Program-made: the position numbers and the translations under genes
Assembly: GCA_037903355.1 (NCBI GenBank)
Contig: JBAJFE010000004.1
Span: forward strand, 2,976,001 to 3,040,000
Reading direction: 5' to 3'
DNA length: 64,000 nucleotides
Origin: Trichuris trichiura
Lineage: Eukaryota; Nematoda; Enoplea; Trichinellida; Trichuridae
The notes under the pieces: model-generated
Databases searched by the model: none
Told to the model about the DNA's origin: nothing
The model's input: only the letters and a program-made list of their open reading frames with translations
Shown: piece by piece, positions 21,701 through 31,800 of the stretch
How positions within the stretch are numbered: the stretch's first letter is position 1
Layout of the letters: each line of letters begins with the position of its first letter

Positions 21701-22859
21701 TGTACATGCTGTTATTTTATAAACTCTGCAGGTTTATCTTTACCATCAGTAAGCGGCTCTTTCCTGACTCCTTCCTGGAACACATGACCTAATACACTTC
21801 GAAACTATTTGTTAGCCATGTAGAATTTATGAAATGTAATCGCTTAAGGTTAACTGAGCAGTTTCTTGTGCGTTTACTCATATGATCAATGTTAACATGT
21901 ACGTGTAGACTATACGAAAAGTTGCGTCATCAGTATTTTTTTCAAGTTTTTATGAAAATTTTAATTAACGCTAATATTTTTTCACAAGTTCCGGATCTTC
22001 TTTCCCAAAGGCTTACAAACAATCCACCGTAACTTACGAAATGCAGGTTTTTTCTCAGAAAGTTTTATCTACCCTGCTCTGCCCTTGCTAGGAAGTATGC
22101 TGGTCATTCTATTCTGCTCTGATCAAGGCCTAAATTTAAACATAAGGCTTAAAGCTCACAGTAGGCTTAGGTAGGAGCAATACAGGATGACCAGCTTTTT
22201 TTCAAGATGGTAACCTGCATTTCTGAATTACGGTATAACAACTATTTCATATTTGTGTTTCGTTTAACAAAATCTGAGAAAGTTATTTCCGTTTCTTAAA
22301 CGGTGTAAATCATGTTGACATACAGTGCGCACGTGTTAATGCGATTTAGTTATATTGCTCTGGCTCACAAGTTCTAAGATTACCATGGGCCAGTTTGTTG
22401 GCTTCCAACGGCTCAGTCAAAATACATGTCTAAGTGCGTTGCTTTGCTCTCTATCCCGGGCAACTTGTGTGTTCTAATACGTGCTTTGCTCAGAGACATG
22501 CACGTTTGCCTTCCCTTATTAAGAAGATTATAAATCAAGAGGTAGCTATGATCTCACTCACGCTTATGCATTAATTTATTGGTTATGTGAGATAATTTTT
22601 CTTGCAGTACATTTCTGGCAGTGTACCTCATCCTTGGAATACGGACAACGCTTGGCTGGAAATAAACAACTACGTGCTTCGATGTGATAAAAACCCAACA
22701 CTTTGCATACCCTTTTTACGGCACGTTAGACATGACTACGAATGGAGACCCTGGGAAGGCATGCATACCGTGAAACAGTTGTTGGCAGAGTTGAGACGCT
22801 ACGACATACAACGCTATCACGTTACTCCTGACTATTCTGCTTATTGCATGCCCAAGTAA
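18747..22859 (+). CDS. secreted NUDT9-like protein B, Nudix box degenerate
   Basis: Six exons: 18747-18848, 20641-20738, 20789-20986, 21110-21167, 21217-21351, 22608-22859. Phases agree (281 codons), and exon lengths 198, 58 and 135 match gene C. Exon 1 is a signal peptide (core LLAFVKLLCCVAIFHL). The second ATG at 18777 may be the real start, giving a tidier signal peptide. Exon 2 has YVGTRWNVVCCWDTCDPLFT. Exon 3 has FNVKDGKIDRRR, as in human NUDT9 FNEKDGHVERR, then NPAGITGYSGLGLFRRWGPN. Exon 5 starts GFVDDTDEAF but reads DLFTRALYM where the enzyme needs REFGEE, so both metal-binding glutamates are missing. Exon 6 has PWNTDNAWLE and cysteines in RCDKNPTLC and AYC. The 1.8-kb first intron and the 1.25-kb last intron are long for this locus; the latter holds a palindromic repeat (22027-22233). 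Inferred secreted ADP-ribose-binding pseudoenzyme or divergent hydrolase. Confidence 0.85.
22027..22233. repeat. palindromic MITE-like repeat in intron of gene B
   Basis: The ends CCGTAACTTACGAAATGCAG and its near complement (CTGCATTTCTGAATTACGG) face each other. Inner blocks GCTGGTCATTCT and GGATGACCAGC are also inverted, so the element folds about 22130. The centre has the word CCTAAATTTAAACATAAGGC, related to repeats at 24.7, 25.1, 31.5, 40.9 and 51.7 kb. Confidence 0.6.
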
Positions 22860-23440
22860 AAGTCAGAGATACTGAGAAATTTTATTACCATTTCAGTTTA
22901 TGATCGCATCCGTTGGCTATCCTGCTTTACTCTACATACTTTGACTTTTGCAAGTAAGCTTCATAACTTTGGCTGCCTTACTGCGTTCTCTGTCTCGCAA
23001 CTTTTGAAGAAGCCCCTAAAAAGCCAGAAAGCGGTAAAGTCATTAACTGATGAGGGTTGGCCAAATACTCAAAGATGGAAACCATAATTCATCAAAAATG
23101 TTCGCTGAGCCAGGCTGCTTTCATCATTTGGAAACAGAACTGCCATCTGCTTGCATGTTAACCTGCTGCACAGGTACTGCCCTGCAGAGTTCATTAAAAA
23201 CTCAAGTTGTAGAACTCTTTGCCTTTTGGACAAGCGCGGCTATTACGAGACGTGGAAATATTGATTAAAACGTCGAACCATAGCCAACTGCGAAAATTGA
23301 AGGCTCCATGCATTTATTTGTCAAACAGTGCGCAGGTTCTATTAGCTCAGCAAGGTTTCTATGTTTTTACTTTTACGGGGAGAACAAACCGCAACTTTTA
23401 GCATTCGTTGTAGAACAAAATATAGAGCACAATTGAACTT
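22860..23440. other. spacer between convergent genes B and C
   Basis: The 3' ends of the plus-strand gene B and minus-strand gene C face each other here. Nothing else was recognised. Confidence 0.45.
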
Positions 23441-26400
23441 CTAATTTTTGCTTCCGGTAAAAAATCGGGTGACCGGTGATTTTTTCTGGCAGAAGGCGGA
23501 ATACTGCCCCGGAAAAAGGCTGTGTTTGGTAGCAACTTTCATTTTGCCCACCATCCGCTTCCAGGAATCTAGGGACAATTCAAGAATCCATTCTTTTTTC
23601 TCGTTCGTGAGTTTCATCAGCAAAGTGCATAACAGCTTGTTCATGTTGCAAGGAAGAGCGTAATAATGATATTCCACCCAGGCATTGTCAGTATTCCAAC
23701 TGTAGGGCATGCTTCCAGAAATCACCTGAATTGAAATGATAGGCTTAGAAATATTAACTAAGCGAGAAACCTTATCGCTTGAATGCCACTACAATCGATT
23801 GGGCTTTTAAGAATTTGCTCACGATTATTTATTATGAGAAAAAGTAATTTGAGCTTCTATGTGTAGCGTTAAATCAGAAGTTTGAACTTATGAGAGCAAT
23901 AAGCTCTTTATAATCAGTCATAGAGTTGTAATGTCAAAATGAGTAAGACACGTGATGCATTCCGAAAGAATATTTGAATTTAATGTAACAGAATGTACGT
24001 ATGTTCTATGATACCTAAGACAAAGCAAAAGGCTTTGAATGCTAAGCGCTTCCTGAATGCAGACTTGTTGTAGCTATCGTGCCAAGATAAGTTAGCTGAA
24101 TTAGTCCTACCAAGACAACCGTTTTGTTAGAATTTCATCGATTATAGTAAACTACCATAATGACAGCACTGTAATGAAGCTTGTCAGAAATCCGTAAGCT
24201 GCACAGACCTACTAACGCTACAATTTCCTGTAGATATATTCTGCAGTTAGGTTTTGTGCAATGCAGCTCTTCTTACCTCTATCAAGGTTTTCTCAGACTT
24301 CTGAAGCAGTTCTTTTCTTTCTGAAGCAGTGATGTTGGCGCGACGTAGAACCTTGTCGAAATTAGCTTTGATTGATTTTGGATAGCCATTTCTAGCATCG
24401 TCCACAAAGCCCTAAGTGAAAAGATTGCGGGCAAACTTTTGCCGTATTTCCAGTCTGCACTGATAATTACGCTTAGAAATTTATCCGGTCCATTCCTCCA
24501 TATGGTAACAGTTTCCCCGCGTATCCTCCTTAAACCGATAAGGCAATAATGCTTAAGAGACAGAATTTTGTCAGGTGAAGATGGACACTAATATTTTTTG
24601 TTTGAAGTGTCTTGTTGGCCGATTAATTCGTCATCTGTGTGTTATTCATTATGCGTTTTCCAGTCATACTGTATACTTTTAAAATGCAGGTTCCTTACTG
24701 CCTAGCATGCCATATACTCTTGTTCTGCCGCTACCTAGGCCTAACCTTGAGCATAGGGCATATACTTTAGCTTAGCGTTGCGAAACGCCTAAATAAGATG
24801 ACTGAAAACGTTATGACATGACTATCTGGCACAAAATGAACAGGATTCCATTAGCTCCTGCAAACATTAATAGTGCCGACGCTTTCGTTCAATCATTTTC
24901 CTGATGTCTGTTTGCGTTTTTCGATAGCCAATTCGAACATTCAGCGTAAAATCTGGAGCCGATGAACTCTAATCACGTGTCGAAGTTTAAAAACGTTAAG
25001 GTGCACATAAACCTATTGCCTATGTTATGGCGCCGATTCCATTAATCCTACTCGCGATGAGAATGTTTGATACAGCAACGGATCTTGTCTCCTAGGCGCA
25101 CCACCGTCGTACTGCAAGTTTGCCGGCCATCCTGTCCAGCCCTTACCTAAGCCTAAGCGTAAATATAAGGCATATGTCTCGGCTTAGATTTAGATAAGGG
25201 CAAGAAACAGTGATTTGGCATACTTTCCAAGTTAAAAGCGTGCTAGCCAGAAAGGAACCTGCATTTCTCAGGCAGTGGGGCGACTAAGAGACAAGATCTG
25301 ATGCAGCATTTTCAAGAGCTTACTTAACGACTGAACTTTGATTACAAGAAAAGCTATCGTGCGCTATATTTTTTCATAAAATGTTGTTGGTAATGGTGGC
25401 AGTAATTTTTCAGGTTAACAATGTACTTACCATATGAGAAAAATTCTTACAAGGTGGTTTGGTCCCCAACGAGGCAGAATACCTCGGCCCCTGTATCCTG
25501 TTCTCCCCTCGGGATTTAAAGGGAGGCCACCGCTGATAACGTACGTAGGTACTCCACAATTCGTTTTTGCTCTTCGTCGGTCAACGTTTCCGTCAATTTG
25601 ATTGAAATTTGGTTTGAAATTGTAATCGCTACATGTACAAACGTAAACTTCGTGTACCTCTCAAATTTATACTATTCGCCACCTGAACCCTTGATCACAT
25701 TCGCCCCAGTAGCATGGAGTCTTCCATAATGTAGCGATGTAATTGGAATAGTCGACTTCCCATGCTCTCATTCTTAAAGAGGGAAATTCAACGCGCTGAA
25801 AAGTTGCAGCGTAGCAGAAAGACCAACTGTTATTCTCATTACCGCAGGAGGTGTGATGTTGAAGAGGCTGAAATCCTGTAAACATTCGGGTTAAATAATT
25901 CAATACCGAACTATTTATTTTTTAGTAAGATGTGCGGCTTCAACGTCAACTTCTAGTCGAGTTTATAATTTCTGCAAGCTATACATATTCAAAGTAACGG
26001 TTAACCCCAAATATATCCGATAATGTTTAAAGGGACATTCTTTAATTCTTTTGCAATACAAAATAAATTTCGGTTGTCCAACAATTGTACGCTGTTAGAG
26101 GCTCAGTCATGCATCTACCTGCTGCATGTTAGGCAGATGCACAGACGGACGAACAAAGGCTACTTATTCCTAATCTTTTGTTTAAAGAAAAGCTGCCGTT
26201 TAGTAAAGAGACAGTGCTGTGAATTTTTGGATAATAAAATTTAGATTCGGCGAGAAAAGATCATGAAGCGTGCGCAGAAGCCGGACAACAATTTCAGACT
26301 GCTGAAATGTAACAAAAAAGACTCTAGGCAACGAAGTTAAGCGTGAAGAGGCACAAAAAGGCTAAGTAACTTTCTTCGAACTGAATAAAACTAGAACAGG

Positions 26401-27172
26401 AAAGGAAGAACGATATAATCACTTTGCACTACTTTATATGGCCGCTTGGGTTTATATTATTGAGACTAAGCGTTTCAAAAATGTGGTAGCAAATTATAAG
26501 CCGTTAAGAGTGAATTTCGCGCCAAAGTAAACCTGCACATCATATTTTAAGGTAGCATTGTCAGCAACTGATGAAACCAATCAGATCAGCTGTTGAGAGT
26601 ACTTTTTCAGCATCTTACAAGAAAGTTCATTTAAATTGAAAACTTTTAAAGTTCTTGTTACATAAGCAAAGCATCAATTTTGCTTGTCTCATCTGGTGAA
26701 CATGTCACTTTTGCATATTCAAATGCTTGTTTGTAGTCTTAGATTATATGTGCTAATTTTGCTTGGCTTAAAATGCAACGAATACGTTGCTTTGTCGGAA
26801 TATATTATAGCACGACAGGTTTCCTTCAATATAGGGGCGGAATGGCGTGAACACATATTAATATTACTGAACTTCATACTCAAGCTGCTCTATTCACTTC
26901 AAAGGAGAACGACAGTCTTTTAAATTTATAGTTCGCAGTGCATTACGTCGCGGTTAATTCGCTAGATAGTGAAAAGCGGTTTCCTATTGCATTTGTGCAA
27001 AGCTTAGGGACGCCCACTGCGAGAATACGTAAGCGAACGTTTCTATCATTATCAGCTATGGTGCCTCCGTTAACAATAATGAGTACTGACATCCACTTAC
27101 GTCATATGAAAATGATAGATCACAAAGAGCGAAAAGCCATAGAAACTTTGAAAAACAGGGTACGGACTTCAT
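23441..27172 (-). CDS. secreted NUDT9-like protein C, Nudix box degenerate
   Basis: Six exons on the minus strand, in coding order: 27172-27101, 25795-25683, 25628-25431, 24528-24471, 24411-24277, 23725-23441. All splice sites and phases agree (287 codons). Exon 1 encodes a signal peptide (FLWLFALCDLSFSYD at its end, resembling FSYG of gene A). Exon 2 has WKTPCYWGECDQGF. Exon 3 has FNQIDGNVDRRR and LNPEGRTGYRGRGILPRW followed by GPN, the copy closest to true NUDT9. Exon 5 reads GFVDDARNGYPKSIKANFDK, again without Nudix glutamates. Exon 6 has SWNTDNAWVE, cysteines in PCNMNKLLC and AFC, and a 14-residue basic tail absent from A and B. Introns carry members of the AGCCTAAGC repeat family. Function as for gene B. 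Confidence 0.85.
24675..24800. repeat. interspersed repeat copy in intron of gene C
   Basis: Has AAATGCAGGTT at its left side and ACCTAGGCCTAACCTTGAG at about 24733, followed by CATAGGGCATAT. This parallels the copy at 25145-25175 and the palindrome at 22027-22233. The boundaries are approximate. Confidence 0.45.
25115..25285. repeat. interspersed repeat copy in intron of gene C
   Basis: Contains ACCTAAGCCTAAGCGTAAAT at 25145 followed by ATAAGGCATAT. The right end AACCTGCATTTCTCAG is shared with the 22.2-kb element. Boundaries are approximate. Confidence 0.45.
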
Positions 27173-27855
27173 TACAAAGTAATAGGCTTTATTGTTCACT
27201 GTGATGTATTTATATTCAAAGCAACAGACTTAGTTTACACAATGTCTGTTTTTCAACTAGAAAAGACTGTAGCTAGTTTACTCTGCAATAATTGTAGAAA
27301 GACAGCCGATATTACTAGCCACTAGCGCAGCAGGTAAAGCTCAAACATTGACATGAGTGAACATGCTCGCTTTGACACACATTGTGACTTAAATTCTTCA
27401 TTTTACTTAACGCGTCGCTCATAGGCAAACTCGGGTTTTTCCTTCCTCGTTCTTGCTGGCTGAACAGAAAACAAGCTAGACTACCTGGCTAAACTGACGC
27501 ATTCTCTAAGTCGATAAACTTACGAACACTGTGCAAGCTTGCCGTAGCACGATTTCGCAAAAGTGAAAAGATACTAACAGCGTGCCAAAGACTGTCTAAG
27601 ACATGTGCCATTTAGGTAAACAATTTTGGAATATATTCCAGATTGAAACACTCAGCTTGCATTAGTAGTCAATTCAATAAACATTTACTAATTATTTAAA
27701 TTAGGAGATAATGACCGAACTAACGACTGCTTAATATTAATATCTTCTAGCGCGTGATTTGCAGCAGTTTTCAAGTCAAAAAGAGAAGTTGTATATGTTT
27801 GCGCTCATAATTTTACTTCCTTGTCACGTTACTGTAGCAGCACCTGCAAATCGCG
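27173..27855. other. intergenic stretch upstream of gene C
   Basis: Probably holds the promoter of gene C and the 3' flank of the putative gene at 27856-28367. Nothing else was recognised. Confidence 0.35.
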
Positions 27856-28367
27856 CTAACTCACTGTTCTGAAACTGGCAGCCTCTGATAACGTTGTCTT
27901 GTGTTCTCTGTCGCTTATTTCGGCAAATGCTTTGCATAAAAAAGAGTTCATCACGCGAAAATTGTAACAAAGTAGATACCAGTCGTCGCCGCTGTCAAAA
28001 CGTTCCCCTAAGCAGAATTCATTTTTCTCTCCGGCTCGGTCAGGGGTCATTGAGATTATTCTGACCTTTGTGAAAGCATTGTTGCGGAGTTTCTTTCTCA
28101 AACCTCTCATTAAATTGTGCAACACAGTCGCGACGTCCTGCAGCACCTTTAGTTAACTTAAACGTTGTGATAGCTGTATTTTCAGTTCAGCTCTGCGGAT
28201 AACTTAGCTTTTTTAAAGGCTTTGCTGGCATTGAAAAAGGTCTTAACAAGACTAACCCTACAATAGTCGTCACCATGAGCATCTCTGCTACTAAAGCCGT
28301 TTGTGGTAAAACTGGACATAACGCTTAATTTTTTTGAAATTTCATCCGGCATTAGCGCTGCCTGCAC
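27856..28367 (-). CDS. putative two-exon gene, unrecognised
   Basis: Two adjacent minus-strand open frames: about 28367-28182 (MPDEISKKLSVMSSFTTNGF...) and 28146-27856 (DVATVLHNLMRGLRKKLRNN..., ending RTVS). A splice acceptor-like TTTAAGTTAACTAAAG precedes the second and GACGTGCAG precedes the first. The donor joining them is not clear; a GTTATC within the first frame is one option. The encoded peptide is charged and probably helical, with CLGERFDSGDDWYLLCYN in the middle. I do not recognise a family. Its position head-to-head with TRRAP makes a real gene plausible, but it may be noise. Confidence 0.25.
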
Positions 28368-28829
28368 GTCAGAAACGAGCAGCGTTTTATTTCAAACTTT
28401 CTAAAAATTTGCTACCGAATAATAAGCCGATACCTACGGCCTTCCCTCGCAGACGAACCTGCACACTATAGATGCCACTCGTACTGTGGAAAAATGGCGA
28501 AATTCTTGATATTCGTTTCCCTAAGCTTCCCGGCTATAGCTCGCTTATTTATTACATTTTTTACCTTGCAACATAAAGTTTTTATTTATTGCTAAAATGA
28601 CTTGTTGCGTCTTCTGTTTCGACTTGCATGCATAATTAACCGATGCAGCGCCTTATTAGCACTGATACTTAACAGAGGCGGCATTTGTTTGTGCAATTGT
28701 TGGGTTTACGAGCAGTCTAAATTGTGACAGCTTGTCGCAGTCCACTTCTTTTTGGTACAGCGTAAAAATTTATTTGAGGTCTTTTCAGAATAAGCTGCGG
28801 AGCAACTTTTCATCCGGTTCGCTGACAAG
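28368..28829. promoter_or_regulatory. likely TRRAP promoter region
   Basis: This 460-base stretch lies immediately upstream of the proposed TRRAP start at 28830. If the minus-strand gene is real, it is a bidirectional promoter. No core promoter element stands out, so the call rests on position only. Confidence 0.35.
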
Positions 28830-31800
28830 ATGAGCGAGCGCGCCATAACCGACGAGATCTGGAGGTTGGTGCGTTTGTTGGGCAGTGCTCATTCATGTAA
28901 AGTTTCTATATTTTTTTTGAATGAAACGTTCTTCTCGTTTTCTATTGTAGCCATTGAACAAAAGGCTGACGCTCTGCAGCGGTTCACCGAACCTTACGAG
29001 GTTATCCGTTCTCAAGAATTAAGCTTACAATTGTATAATTGCTGTGCTTTGTCCAATTGTAGAGTCTGTTGACAAAACCTTGGGCTTTACCGCCTTTGAG
29101 AGAGTTGCACAGGAAGTTCGAATCGCTGTTGGACACAGTTCCGCCCGCTTTTGTTTCCAACTACTCCCGCCAGGTTCCTCTGCTTTATTTCCGCTGTTAT
29201 TGGTTAACAATGTCCAGATTTTAGACTTTGCGGTATAAAGTTTTATCGATGATCGCAAAATGGCCTTTATCGGATAGCTTTGCGCATGATTGGGCTTCTG
29301 TGGCAAAGGTGCTGGTCAAAGTTTACAAGGTATCATCCCCGATTTCCATCAAACGCTTTTAATGCCAACATTTTATTGCTCAGACGGATAACGTTGAAAA
29401 TGGTCTGCTGGCTTTGAAATTGTTTCGCAATTGTATCACCAAAGCGCAAGCAAGCATTTCACAGCAGGTGAGAAGTTTTTTGAAGCCTATTAGCGCGCGA
29501 CGGAGTTTTTCCAGATTCGTGAGCTGGTCAGTGTGTTCAAAGACATATATCAGCAACTTCCCATGCAATTTCCACAATTTATGAAAGCTGCAGGAAGCGT
29601 TTGTCAAACTGAAGGCGACGTCGATGAAGAAGACTTTATTAATCTTACCGTACTCCCTGGACTTGTATTCGACATCCGAGTGCACAAAAAGAACAAAAAA
29701 GACGTATGGTTTACTTGTTTTTCAAATTTTGTTTTATATCCGAAGGCATGTTGACCTTTGCCGCCCTTTCTCATCGTTAAGCTTCGTAATGCCTCTTTTA
29801 TTTAAAATTGTATCGTATGGTCCTTCCGCTTATCCTTAAATAACCAAAACTCCCGTGCAAATAGAGATTAGTATCTCCGAAGATGAAGTCCATGCAAGTG
29901 GCATGATGTTCGTTCCTTTTTCTCCTGATAAACTATAGGCCTTCTGCCGTGATGCGCGATTCCTTATCTCTTAATCTATGGTAAATACGGTGTTTTTAAA
30001 TATATGATTATTTTCAGTACGTTGTATGGCCAAAAAGCCGGCTTGCTCTACGAGGAGCAACAGAGCTGACGTATACAATTATAGCGGTATTCGAAATGGA
30101 TCGAAATTTCCTGCGCACCGAAATGTCTTCAATGCTTTGCGGCATCTTGAAGGTGCTGTCATCAACAGCGAGTATGGATTCTGCTCAGTAAGTTCCATCT
30201 TGAATACGTTGGTTTCAGTTGTTGTAAATCGCTTTTTTTAAGCCCCGAGCAAAATTTGGTAGCGATCACTCAGATAATCAAGCTGCAGTATTCCGCCCTC
30301 CAATTTATCCTGACTTTCAACGAAGAAATTGTGGTAAGCTCGTGGTCAAGCCTTATTTGAAATATATTCGATGCGAATGAAAAATATTACTCAGGACTTT
30401 AACAAGAAAGCGGCAGAGGGTTTGCCAAGATCAGTATTCAACATAATTGCCAGTATTCCGAGCGAAGAAACCCAACTTCGAAAGGATATGATTTTAGTGC
30501 TGAGAAAGTTTTCAAAGTCGTCCATGCGCTGCTGTAAGTATCGGCTTTGCGTGTTGATGACATATATCCTATCCTCCTGTAGACTTTGTGAGCGTAATGA
30601 ATGATATGCTGGAAGAGGGGCTTCTTCTTGGACGCGGGTACACTTCCAACTTGGAGAACAGGTTTGAAAATTATGCTCCTTATTCCTCGAATGACGACTT
30701 TTGTTCTCTCTTTATTAGGTCCTACTTTATGGCTACAATTGGCGATTTTCTTCACTATCTTCGCTTCAATTTGAAGCCCGCCACCGCTGGTAAAGCTGTA
30801 CAAATGTTCGCCCGTTATGTTCAAGATCCGAAGTGTTCGCCGTATCTTCAAACGGCGGTCATTGGCGTGATTAATAGCGTTTTGGAAGGCATGGCTAAGA
30901 AATGCTACTGATCAGTCTGTAAGTAGTGTTTAACAACGCAACAAACAAAGCGACTTATCAAAAACCCCATTTTTAAATGTAGCTTTCCTTACAAGGCGCC
31001 TACAAATGACTGTCGAACATGAGCATCACAAAAGACCGACGGTAGAGCCGCGGGACAAATGACTGCAAATGCCACTTTATTTTATTTACCGCAATTAATT
31101 AGCATTCCTCTCAACGCATTATTTATTAATATATTCTTGTTGCGGCGATAGTTAATATGTGTGCATATGGTTCACCGAGACGCACTATTTTTAGCTGGGT
31201 GAGCAAAGTCGCATATTTTTCATAAAGGCTTGTCTTAGGACTGTTGTCCCAGAAGAATATATTTATAAATACATTGAAACTAAAGAAAAATGATAATTAA
31301 TTGACGTGGATAAGATAAAGTAGCTTGTAGTCCTTTGTCATTCAACGTTACCGTAAACCTTTTGGGATGCTCATGTTCGATGATTTCTAAGCGGTAGCCC
31401 GCGACCGCTTCTACCCTTTCGTCGACGCGCTAGAACGCAGTAACACAGCGCGTTTGTGATATTGATGTTTTGGATTAGGGCAAAGCAGTATGGCGGGAAA
31501 AAAAATGCATTTCGGCAATCATGTTTTGCATTTACCTACGCATAGGCTTAAACATGGGATTTAAATGTTGTCTGCGTCTTAAATGGCTGATGATAAGCTG
31601 ATGGATACGCACCAAGAAATCATCGAGCATAAGCATTACGGTAGGTTAGCGGTAGAGTGAGGAATAAGTGACTAATGGTCCCTTTTTAAATTCTTATTCG
31701 GCTGCTTTGTTGCCTCCTTAACTCATTTGCATGTTCTTTTGCGCATATTTCTTTTTTTTTCACGCTCTTAGTCATTTAATTTCAGGTTGTATTGGCTTTG

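Noticed and set aside
26684..27204. Plus-strand frames of 79 and 88 codons
   Set aside because: They overlap the antisense of the signal-peptide exon and first intron of NUDT9-like gene C and show no motif.
27520..27620. Alternative first exon for gene C (a MAHVLDSLWHAV... frame)
   Set aside because: Its donor would be in phase 1, whereas exon 2 requires phase 0; the 27101-27172 exon fits phase and signal-peptide pattern better.
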